Below, piece by piece: positions 16,406 to 23,090 of a DNA stretch of 38,241 nt. A model generated the notes under the pieces. It searched no databases, was not told where the DNA came from, and saw nothing but the letters and a program-made list of their open reading frames with translations. Made by a program: the position numbers and the translations under genes. Within the stretch, counting starts at the first letter, position 1, and every line of letters begins with the position of its first letter. Source of the DNA: Actinomycetota bacterium (lineage in GTDB: Bacteria > Actinomycetota > Acidimicrobiia > Acidimicrobiales > Acidimicrobiaceae); NCBI GenBank assembly GCA_027320695.1, contig DAHVKW010000005.1, positions 1 through 38,241 of the forward strand, given 5' to 3'.

Positions 16406-16436
16406 GAAGCTTTGAGAATTCTGGGGAAGCTCTGAG
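16406..16436 (-). promoter_or_regulatory. Direct repeats upstream of the htrA-RR-kinase cluster
   Basis: GAAGCTTTGAG (16406-16416) and GAAGCTCTGAG (16426-16436) are 11-bp repeats with one mismatch, 20 bp apart centre to centre, that is two helical turns. They lie about 60-90 bp before the GTG at 16347. OmpR-family regulators bind direct repeats on one face of the helix, so autoregulation by the neighbouring regulator is a reasonable guess. Confidence 0.4.
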
Positions 16437-16550
16437 TATCATTTAAAACCTTTACAAAGTTAAGCGACAAGTTGCCTGATATATTCCGCCCGCATGGCAA
16501 TATGGAATGGTTGGCGATAGAACAGATAGGGATCGGCAGGGTTGGATTCA

Positions 16551-16892
16551 ATGGCTATGCGGGAAGAATGCAAGCACTTTCAGAGCAGGACCTATCCTTC
16601 AGGCGATGTAGCCCGATTTTGCGAATTGGATCTCGCCCCTGAGGCGCCATGGCGATGTCCGGCCGACTGCCCGAAATATGAACGCAGGCTGGCTGACGTG
16701 GCCTGGGTGCATGGGTCGTTGATACCACCAAAGATTGAAGAGGAGCCCGAAGGCGATGCGGAAGATATTTCCAAGTTGCTCCACGATGCCGAATCCGTAG
16801 TTGATTCTGTACTGCCGCAGGTTCTTGATGACGTTGCGAACGACGAAAGGAAATCGAAGCGGGGGCTATTTTCTCGCTGGAGAAAATCCTAA
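16551..16892 (+). CDS. Small Cys-rich protein of unknown function
   Basis: 113 residues from the ATG at 16551; a TTG at 16542 would add three. The N-terminal 45 residues hold four cysteines in an arrangement like a metal-binding knuckle: C-x16-C-x11-C-x3-C (EECKHFQSR, RFCELDLAP, RCPADCPKYERR). The remainder is acidic then basic at the C-terminus (KSKRGLFSRWRKS). No signal peptide or membrane segment. I do not recognise a named family. The gene diverges from htrA and its last codons overlap the convergent crotonase gene by four bases. The Cys pattern and codon structure make it likely to be a real protein, possibly binding Zn or an Fe-S cluster. Confidence 0.7.
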   Translation: MAMREECKHFQSRTYPSGDVARFCELDLAPEAPWRCPADCPKYERRLADVAWVHGSLIPPKIEEEPEGDAEDISKLLHDAESVVDSVLPQVLDDVANDERKSKRGLFSRWRKS

Positions 16893-17701
16893 TTGCCAGT
16901 GAATTTTGGCGGGCGCTTCTCCACGAACGCCGTTACAGCCTCCGATAGATCGTGCGAGCCAAGTTGAGGCAGGCTCAGCTCTGCCACCAGCTTGAGTTGT
17001 TTTGCGATTTCCTCGTCATAGAGGCTTCTGAGTACTTCTTTGACGCCTTGAGTCGCGGTAGGCGAATTAGCTGCGATTTCAAGTGCTAAAGACACAGCCT
17101 TGTTCATGAGCTCCACTTTGTCACGGCAAACGTAGTTGACAAGCCCGATCTCATGTGCGGCGACTGCCGAGATATCTCGACCCGTGAACGCAAGTTCCGC
17201 GAGATGGCCACGGCTGATTATCGAAGGCAGCCGTTGCAGCGAACCAAGGTCGGCTATCATGGCCAACTTAGTTTCTCGCAAGGAAAATACCGCGTCCGCA
17301 GAACACAGCCGCAAGTCTGCGTAGGAGGCCAAATCGAGTCCTCCTCCGATGCAGTGGCCGTTCACCGCTGCGATCACCGGTTTGCGACATGTCGCCAGCG
17401 AACTGGTAGCTTTCTGAAGCTGCTCAATCGTCGCAAGGGCTCGTGCCGGGTCGCCAGTATCGCCTCCAGTGAGAAGATCCTGCAACTCCATGAGGTCGAG
17501 ACCTGTTGAGAAATGTCTCGAATTTGAGGCAACAATTATGACCCTTACATCCGCATTTTCGTCCAGCTCTGATATTTTGCGAGGAAGCTGAGCAAAAAAT
17601 GCAGACCCCATAGCGTTTGATTTGTCGGCGCGGGATAACCAAAGGTACCCGATATTCGCCTTTACCTCTGTGAACATGACTTGCGGCGCAGAAGGTTCCA
17701 C
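16889..17701 (-). CDS. Enoyl-CoA hydratase/isomerase family, delta(3,5)-delta(2,4)-dienoyl-CoA isomerase-like
   Basis: A 270-residue crotonase. The oxyanion-hole regions are SRHFSTGLDLMELQ and NGHCIGGGLDLASYADLR. The region RETKLAMIADLGSLQRLPSI matches the dienoyl-CoA isomerase (ECH1) pattern 'KEvdvglAADvGtLQRLP', and the three acidic residues used by that enzyme are present: Asp in GGLDL, Glu in RETKL and Asp in IADLG. This suggests isomerisation of 3,5-dienoyl-CoA to 2,4-dienoyl-CoA in unsaturated fatty-acid breakdown. It starts at GTG with TATAGT six bases upstream and no Shine-Dalgarno. Convergent with the Cys-rich gene. Assignment to ECH1-type instead of plain hydratase is an inference from motifs. 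Confidence 0.88.
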   Translation of the reverse strand: MEPSAPQVMFTEVKANIGYLWLSRADKSNAMGSAFFAQLPRKISELDENADVRVIIVASNSRHFSTGLDLMELQDLLTGGDTGDPARALATIEQLQKATSSLATCRKPVIAAVNGHCIGGGLDLASYADLRLCSADAVFSLRETKLAMIADLGSLQRLPSIISRGHLAELAFTGRDISAVAAHEIGLVNYVCRDKVELMNKAVSLALEIAANSPTATQGVKEVLRSLYDEEIAKQLKLVAELSLPQLGSHDLSEAVTAFVEKRPPKFTGN

Positions 17702-17707
17702 ACTGCG

Positions 17708-17713
17708 ACTATA
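17708..17713 (-). promoter_or_regulatory. -10 box TATAGT of the crotonase gene, likely leaderless
   Basis: TATAGT on the minus strand ends 6 nt before the GTG start at 17701, leaving no room for a Shine-Dalgarno. This supports the GTG over the ATG eight codons downstream. Confidence 0.5.
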
Positions 17714-17879
17714 GCGCTATTTTCTCAAGGATCTAATAACTTTATGATAAATGGGAGCTGGCAAATTGGATTTGTGAGCTAATGAAGGTATTTAATAACA
17801 TCTAGGTGTTAGAAATTCACCTTGCTACAGTAGAATTTATTTTTGAAATCTGAAAAACTTTTTACGTTTTGCGGCACCT

Positions 17880-17893
17880 AAGGAGTAACAATT
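17880..17893 (+). promoter_or_regulatory. sufD ribosome-binding site followed by ATT start
   Basis: AAGGAG (17880-17885), a five-base gap and ATT (17891-17893). The frame opens at a TAA (17879-17881), and the first standard start codon after it is the TTG at 17990. The Shine-Dalgarno is the best in the region, which argues for initiation here at a rare codon. Confidence 0.55.
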
Positions 17894-19141
17894 CAACTTT
17901 CAAGCACGTGGACTGAAAGTCTTGATAATTCTGTTTCAAACAGCGGACAGTCCCAACGTTTTAGCGATTTAAGGGCGCGTGTCGATTCGTTGGAGATGCC
18001 AACATCCGCTATTGAGGAATGGCGATACTCAGATATCGATGAACTCGACCTGTCGGATTATTCGGTTTTCGCTAAGACGGGAATTTCCAAAGAGGTGGAG
18101 TCCGCGCTGGCTGGTCCGATCTTGGAGGAGAACCGGAACGCCTTAATTATCAAGACGTACAATGGCATCATCGACCCTGGGTTTGCGCCGCCGAAGGGAA
18201 TCATCCTAGGCGCGACGGACCCAGAGGATATTTCACATGATTTTTCAGCTGCAGATGTATTTTCGTACTTAAATGCATTGCTTGCCAGTCCGGTTACGCT
18301 CACGATTGGCGCCGACTACGATTCAAGCCGACCTGTGGTTGTGATGAGATATCTTGACGCCAGCAAGACCGCTGTATTTCCAAATTTGTGTCTGAAGGTG
18401 GAATCCAACGCCAGTGCTCAGGTGGTCGAGATACTTGCTTCTCCGCCAGAATCGGATCTCCTGGCGATACCCGTCACCAAGATCTTTCAGGAAGCTGACT
18501 CTGAGCTCGAGTATCTGTTAGTCCAGGATCTGGGCCCAAGCTGCGAAATGATTGGGCATCAGGCTTCACGGCTCATGTCTCGGGCAAAATTGCGATCAAT
18601 GTCATTGGTTGCGGGAGGTAGTTACTCCCGTCTTTTTACTACCTCGACAATTGCGGGTCAAGGGGCAGATTCGAATCTTAATGCCGCATATTTTGGATCC
18701 CGTAATCAGGTTCTGGACTTCCGGACCCTTCAGGAACACAGTGCCAAGAATGGCCGGAGCGAGCTTTATTTCAAGGGCGCTGGAGCAAACGAGTCCCACC
18801 TTGTTTATTCGGGGCTCATCAAGGTTGACAAAGGTGCAACATCCACTGACGCCTTCCAAACGAATAAGAATCTGGTTCTGTCAGAGGGCGCCCGCGCAGA
18901 CTCGGTTCCTAATCTCGACATTCAGGAGAATGACGTAAGGTGCAGCCATGCTTCTTCGGTGGGTCCGATCGATGAGGACCAGCAGTATTATTTGGAAAGC
19001 CGCGGGATCAGGCCGGAAATTGTTCAAAGACTTATTGTCACTGGGTTTTTTGCCGAAATGGCCGACAGGTCAAAAATTGTCGGGGTAAGAAGCATTCTTG
19101 CGGCGCTGGCTGCGGGGAAGTGGAAGGAATTTCAGAAGTGA
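17891..19141 (+). CDS. sufD: Fe-S cluster assembly protein SufD
   Basis: The SufD family core is clear: EEWRYSDIDELDLSDY, then FPNLCLKVESNA, the beta-helix region and the C-terminal LFYxxSRG-type motif QQYYLESRGIRPEIVQRLIVTGFF. SufD pairs with SufB and SufC in the SufBC2D scaffold. The track start is TTG 17990, but the frame is open 33 codons further (IQLSSTWTESLDNS through QRFSDLRARVDSL), a stretch of the kind homologues have before EEWRY. The only good ribosome-binding site (AAGGAG) is followed by ATT, so I place the start at 17891 (416 residues). A sequencing error converting a normal start to ATT is the alternative. It overlaps the Rieske gene by four bases (GTGA). Confidence 0.9.
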   Translation: MQLSSTWTESLDNSVSNSGQSQRFSDLRARVDSLEMPTSAIEEWRYSDIDELDLSDYSVFAKTGISKEVESALAGPILEENRNALIIKTYNGIIDPGFAPPKGIILGATDPEDISHDFSAADVFSYLNALLASPVTLTIGADYDSSRPVVVMRYLDASKTAVFPNLCLKVESNASAQVVEILASPPESDLLAIPVTKIFQEADSELEYLLVQDLGPSCEMIGHQASRLMSRAKLRSMSLVAGGSYSRLFTTSTIAGQGADSNLNAAYFGSRNQVLDFRTLQEHSAKNGRSELYFKGAGANESHLVYSGLIKVDKGATSTDAFQTNKNLVLSEGARADSVPNLDIQENDVRCSHASSVGPIDEDQQYYLESRGIRPEIVQRLIVTGFFAEMADRSKIVGVRSILAALAAGKWKEFQK

Positions 19142-19455
19142 GTAAAACGGTTGACCTTTGCGCCAAGGATGAGTTGGAGAGCGGGTCCGTGCGGAAGTTT
19201 GTAGCGGACGGCCATGAGATAGCTGTGGTTCGTATCGAAGATGATTTTTACGCAATCGGCGACCGCTGCAGCCACGCAAATTATTCCCTTTCCGAGGGCG
19301 AGGTCATTCTGGAGGAAAAGGAGCTCGAGTGCTGGAAGCATGGCTCTACCTTTTCGCTCACAACTGGAAAGCCGACCTGCTTGCCAGCCACTAAAGCCGT
19401 GCCTGTTTACGATATTGCGATCGAGGGCGACAGAGTGTTGGTGGTGATAGATTGA
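19138..19455 (+). CDS. Rieske [2Fe-2S] ferredoxin (non-heme iron oxygenase ferredoxin type) in the suf operon
   Basis: A 105-residue Rieske protein from the GTG at 19138, which overlaps the sufD stop (GTGA) and follows AAGGAA; the track start at 19120 is inside sufD. The two ligand boxes are C44-x-H46 (DRCSHANYS) and C65-x2-H68 (ECWKHGSTF), which bind a [2Fe-2S] cluster. Small Rieske proteins are often placed between sufD and sufC/sufS in actinobacteria; they may deliver electrons during cluster assembly, though this is not proven. It is cytosolic, without signal peptide. Its stop overlaps the sufC start (ATTGA), so all three genes are translationally coupled. Confidence 0.92.
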   Translation: MSKTVDLCAKDELESGSVRKFVADGHEIAVVRIEDDFYAIGDRCSHANYSLSEGEVILEEKELECWKHGSTFSLTTGKPTCLPATKAVPVYDIAIEGDRVLVVID

Positions 19456-20237
19456 GCCAGGTTCATGTTTTGAGGATAGAGAATCTTCGCGCAAACGTTG
19501 GGCAGAAGGAAATTCTCCGAGGAATAGATCTTGAACTGAAAAGCGGAGAAGTCCATGCCATCATGGGCCCCAACGGTTCCGGAAAGTCTACGTTATCGCA
19601 CGTATTGATGGGGAAGCCGGGATATGAAGTCACTGGCGGTTCGATACACCTGGACGGTACCGATCTCTTATCTTTGTCCGCCTGGGAGAGGGCGCAGGCA
19701 GGGCTGTTTCTTGTTTCACAGTATCCGGTCGAAGTTCCGGGCGTGTCATTGGAGGAGGCACTGGATGCCGCTTTCGAGACCCAGTCCAGAGATTCGAGCA
19801 ATTTGCATCAAGATGTTTTGGCTGAGGCAAACCGTTTGGGATTTCCACTTGAACTCCTAGGACGGTCATTGAATGTCGATTTTTCCGGGGGCGAGAAAAA
19901 GCGTAATGAAATGGTCCAGCTCGCTGTGCTTAGGCCGAGGTTTGCAGTGCTCGATGAGATTGACTCAGGGCTGGACATAGATGCATTGAGAGATGTCTCA
20001 AAAAGGGTCGAGGAAGCCACCAATGACGACCAATTGGGAGTTTTGGCGATCACTCACTACTCAAGACTTTTGAAGGAACTCCGTCCTGATCGCGTGCACG
20101 TCCTGGTTCGTGGAGAGATCGTGACTTCCGGCGGGCCGGAGCTTGCCTCGCAGCTCGAAAAGACCGGATATGCCGAATTCGGTGTCGAGGAGCCGGTGGC
20201 GATGGATGGAACCGGCATTTTCCGCACTTCTCAATAA
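19452..20237 (+). CDS. sufC: Fe-S cluster assembly ATPase SufC (copy 1)
   Basis: A 261-residue ABC-type ATPase with Walker A GPNGSGKSTLSH, a Q-loop (VSQYPVEVPG), the signature LNVDFSGGEKKRNEM and Walker B LRPRFAVLDEIDSGLDIDAL, all diagnostic of SufC. It powers SufB-SufD rearrangement in the SufBC2D complex. It starts at TTG overlapping the Rieske stop. The C-terminus is about 15 residues longer than the second SufC (26433-27179). A clear terminator follows the stop, so it is the last gene of the sufD-Rieske-sufC operon. Whether it serves the SufB made from a locus 9 kb away is assumed. Confidence 0.95.
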   Translation: MSQVHVLRIENLRANVGQKEILRGIDLELKSGEVHAIMGPNGSGKSTLSHVLMGKPGYEVTGGSIHLDGTDLLSLSAWERAQAGLFLVSQYPVEVPGVSLEEALDAAFETQSRDSSNLHQDVLAEANRLGFPLELLGRSLNVDFSGGEKKRNEMVQLAVLRPRFAVLDEIDSGLDIDALRDVSKRVEEATNDDQLGVLAITHYSRLLKELRPDRVHVLVRGEIVTSGGPELASQLEKTGYAEFGVEEPVAMDGTGIFRTSQ

Positions 20238-20239
20238 AA

Positions 20240-20262
20240 AGTGACTTTTTTCACTAATTTTT
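20240..20262 (+). terminator. Intrinsic terminator after sufC
   Basis: AGTGA-CTTTTT-TCACT followed by AATTTTT, three bases after the sufC stop. It closes the sufD-Rieske-sufC operon and separates it from the following gap. Confidence 0.65.
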
Positions 20263-20272
20263 CTCTTTAAAG

Positions 20273-20301
20273 TGTGAAATAGGTCACGTCTTGTATATAG
20301 T
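20273..20301 (+). promoter_or_regulatory. Promoter in the sufC-response regulator gap
   Basis: TGTGAA (20273-20278), an exact 17-bp spacer and TATAGT (20296-20301). The predicted start site is about 20308, roughly 485 bp before the next coding start. Good match to a housekeeping-type promoter. Confidence 0.6.
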
Positions 20302-20307
20302 GTAGGA

Positions 20308-20425
20308 AGAAAGACGGCGGCTGAGGGTGTAAGGCGGCTGTCAAGGATTTTGCGGAGGGGGCGTCGCTTTCGCGACGATATTGTGATACTGGGTCGGGCA
20401 ATGCCTGGCTCAGTATCATTCTTTA
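20308..20425 (+). ncRNA. Candidate small RNA or structured leader
   Basis: The segment downstream of the promoter is GC-rich and structured, in a region without credible ORFs. Two direct copies of GGCGGCTG lie at 20316 and 20333. CGTCGC-TTTC-GCGACG (20362-20377) is a perfect 6-bp hairpin with a tetraloop. A 16-bp stem with a 3-base loop follows (20384-20418: 8 Watson-Crick base pairs TGATACTG/CAGTATCA extended by 8 more including G-U), then TTCTTT. This last element looks like a terminator and would give an RNA of about 118 nt. I do not match it to a known RNA family. It could be a stand-alone sRNA or an attenuator for the two-component operon. Confidence 0.45.
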
Positions 20426-20428
20426 ACG

Positions 20429-20462
20429 AGCCTTTTTAGATCGGCGGTTGATCTGGCTTTTT
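20429..20462 (+). terminator. Second hairpin with T-run in the sufC-response regulator gap
   Basis: AGATC-GGCGGTT-GATCT (20438-20454) with outer AGCC/GGCT pairing, followed by TTTTT. Terminator-like. A further GCGGC/GCCGC hairpin with a distant TTTTTT is at 20708-20735. The track ORF 20483-20698 in this gap is not convincing; otherwise nothing is seen between 20463 and 20792. Confidence 0.4.
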
Positions 20463-20792
20463 AGCAGGACGCCGAAAGGTTCGTGTCGGCTAATCCACCG
20501 TGGCTCTCTCGGTTGACCTTGCACAAGTTGCGTATGCAGGGCCTCAATCGATACAGAACGAGCAGCCATTTCGGATCAAGATTTTTCAGGGCCAGGATTG
20601 CACATGACGCGAACGAAGGGAAAATGCAACGTTTACGAGCTGCAATCTTTTGGCGAGGCTTGATTAGGCGGGTTGCATTGATCGATGCACGGAATTAGTC
20701 GCGGTCTGCGGCTAAGGCGCCGCTCTATCTTTTTTGGTGGATGGAAACTAAAGTTACTGTTTAATTGCTGAGTGCATTTGGAGAGTTGGTAG

Positions 20793-21470
20793 ATGAGAGT
20801 CCTTGTAATTGAAGACGAAATTCGTTTGGGCGAGGCGCTGAAAAGAGGCCTAGAGGCCGAAGGCTTTGCTGTTGACGTTATCCATAACGGCACTGAGGGA
20901 CTTTGGATGGCAACCGAAAACCCCTATGATTTGATTCTTCTCGATATTATGCTGCCGGGGACAAATGGGTTCAAAATCTGCGGGACGCTTAGGGAGCGCG
21001 AAGTATGGACTCCGATTCTCATGCTGACCGCTAAAGACGGAGAGCTGGACGAAGCGGAATCTCTGGATACAGGCGCAGACGATTTTCTGTCCAAGCCTTT
21101 TTCCTTTACCGTGCTTTTGGCGAGGATGCGGGCCCTGCTAAGAAGAGGGGCCAAAGAAAGACCAGCGGTGCTCACGGCCGGAGATCTTCACCTCGATCCT
21201 GCAAGCCATTCAGTAACTCGCGGAGATGTCGACATTGTGCTTACGTCGAGGGAATTTTCGCTTCTGGAATTGCTGATGCGCAGAAAGGGCGAGGTTCTGA
21301 CGAAAAAAGTAATTCTTGAGCATGTATGGGATTACGACTTCGAAGGCGATTCGAACATTGTCGAGGTTTACATTGGCTACCTGCGCAAGAAGATCGGCAC
21401 TCCCTTCGACAAGAGGGTTATTCGAACAATTCGTGGAGTTGGCTACCTTTTAGAGGAAAATGGTGGCTAA
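20793..21470 (+). CDS. OmpR/PhoB-family response regulator
   Basis: A 225-residue regulator with GGAGAG eight bases before the ATG. The receiver domain (1-118) contains VIEDE, the phosphoacceptor Asp in LILLDIMLPGTNG, Thr in MLTAKD and Lys in FLSKPFS. The winged-helix domain (about 130-222) includes LTSREFSLLELLMRRKGEVL and ends IRTIRGVGYLLEE. It pairs with the kinase four bases downstream. The long structured leader in front (20308-20792) may control its expression. Target genes are unknown; the following phosphodiester glycosidase-domain protein is one candidate by position. Confidence 0.94.
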   Translation: MRVLVIEDEIRLGEALKRGLEAEGFAVDVIHNGTEGLWMATENPYDLILLDIMLPGTNGFKICGTLREREVWTPILMLTAKDGELDEAESLDTGADDFLSKPFSFTVLLARMRALLRRGAKERPAVLTAGDLHLDPASHSVTRGDVDIVLTSREFSLLELLMRRKGEVLTKKVILEHVWDYDFEGDSNIVEVYIGYLRKKIGTPFDKRVIRTIRGVGYLLEENGG

Positions 21471-21474
21471 GTAA

Positions 21475-23025
21475 GTGGCTTTAAAGAAGGGACAAAGGAA
21501 TTACTTCTGGTTCCATCGGTTGCTTTATTCCGTCCGGTTCAAGATCACGCTCGTTTCCGTGGTGGTCGTAGGGTTCGCTCTCTTCGGCGCTTCCCAAGTT
21601 CTGCTGACAACGCTTCGATCACAGTTGCAGAGTTCGGTCATCAGCCAAACCAAAACTCAAGAAGCTGCCGTGGTTTCGCTGTTGAGTTCGGGGTCCGTAT
21701 CGAATCCTCTACCCCTGCCAAGAAGCGAAATTGCAGTCCAGGTGATTGATTCGCACAATAACGTTGTAGCGTCGACCTCGGGCATTGTTGGGCAAAGCTC
21801 CGCGGTTACATCGTTTGCGAGCCCCAAGACGGCTGTATCTTTCGTTCCAGTGCCCAAGTGGATGTCCGTTGGGGATGCTGATGAATTCAATAGGCGCGCC
21901 GTGATGGTCACTTCGACTGTCGGCGCCCCGAGTGGTATGAACTTATCGGTTACCAACGCGCAATCGGACCTCACGCTTAGTCTCAGTCCTACCTCGTCTG
22001 ATTCTCAAAGCACCCAGTCATCCGGTGGAGGCGCGACTCCCAAGATTGTCACAAAGACCTACCATTCTGTTTTCAAAGTGATGGCGTTGGAGTCGATGTC
22101 AACCGTTGACCAGTCTGCGCATACAGTGGTAAACGTGATCAGCATTGCCTTCCCGCTATTGCTTGTTATAGTGGCTTTGCTCGTTATCATGCTGACTTCC
22201 CGGACGTTGAAGCCAGTCGAGCGCATAAACAGAGAAGTCGCTTCGATTACTGGATCCAATCTACACAACAGGATTTCAGTTCCTCCATCTATGGATGAAA
22301 TATCGGAACTGGCAGTGACCATGAACCAGATGCTCGAGAGACTGGATAACTCTGCCGAAAGGTCCAAGAGGTTTGTGGCGGATGCTTCCCATGAACTGCG
22401 AAGTCCACTATCGGCAATCCAAGCTGAGCTCGAGGTGGGTATTTTGCATCCCGAGGCTACAGACTGGCACAGGACTGCTACCGATGCTTTGGAAGAATCG
22501 AGGAGGATGCAACGGATCGTCGAGGATTTGCTGATGTTGGCGCGGGCGGATTCCGGAAAGGTGCTTGTTCACACATTGCTGCCTGTAGATTTGGATGACT
22601 TGGTCTTGGGCGAGGCGGCGAGGCTCCGGGTTTCGGGACTAGTGGCCGTTGATACCAGGGCTGTGAGTGGGGGCAGGGTTACCGGCGATCCCCACTATTT
22701 GTTGCGGGTGGTAAGGAACCTGTCCAACAATGCCGCTCGCCATGCACGGAGCAAGGTGACATTTGCGCTTCACAATGCCGGCGGGTTGGTGCAGCTTGAG
22801 GTTAGCGATGATGGCAAAGGAGTTCCGGAAGAGCTGAGAGAGAAAATCTTTGAGCGGTTTGCACGCCTTGACGAAGCAAGGTCTCGAGACGATGGCGGGT
22901 CAGGTTTGGGATTGTCGATCGTCCGCACGATTGTCGAAGCTCACGGTGGTACTGTTGAAGTAACCGGAAAACCCGACGGTTCGGGAGGTGCTCGCTTCGT
23001 GGTTAGAATTCCAACGTTGACGTAG
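21475..23025 (+). CDS. Sensor histidine kinase (HAMP-HisKA-HATPase)
   Basis: A 516-residue kinase starting at GTG four bases after the regulator stop. TM1 lies at about residues 19-42 and TM2 at about 218-242, so the extracytoplasmic sensor is around 175 residues, Ser/Thr-rich and longer than in the other kinase of the window. HAMP (TLKPVERINREVASITGSNL), H-box ADASHELRSPLSAIQAELEV, N box VRNLSNNAARHAR, G1 SDDGKGVPEE, F box FERFARLDE and G2 GGSGLGLSIVR are all intact. It is a complete and functional-looking two-component partner. The signal is unknown. Confidence 0.93.
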   Translation: MALKKGQRNYFWFHRLLYSVRFKITLVSVVVVGFALFGASQVLLTTLRSQLQSSVISQTKTQEAAVVSLLSSGSVSNPLPLPRSEIAVQVIDSHNNVVASTSGIVGQSSAVTSFASPKTAVSFVPVPKWMSVGDADEFNRRAVMVTSTVGAPSGMNLSVTNAQSDLTLSLSPTSSDSQSTQSSGGGATPKIVTKTYHSVFKVMALESMSTVDQSAHTVVNVISIAFPLLLVIVALLVIMLTSRTLKPVERINREVASITGSNLHNRISVPPSMDEISELAVTMNQMLERLDNSAERSKRFVADASHELRSPLSAIQAELEVGILHPEATDWHRTATDALEESRRMQRIVEDLLMLARADSGKVLVHTLLPVDLDDLVLGEAARLRVSGLVAVDTRAVSGGRVTGDPHYLLRVVRNLSNNAARHARSKVTFALHNAGGLVQLEVSDDGKGVPEELREKIFERFARLDEARSRDDGGSGLGLSIVRTIVEAHGGTVEVTGKPDGSGGARFVVRIPTLT

Positions 23026-23090
23026 ATGTTACCGTGATTGGGCAGCCATTTCATCGTTATGTAAGCTTTGGGACCTAGTATTTATGCACA

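Noticed and set aside
20483-20698. 71-residue ORF in the structured gap
   Set aside because: Starts inside a GCCGA/TCGGC hairpin, ribosome-binding site too close to the start, low-quality composition; the region is better explained by RNA structure.
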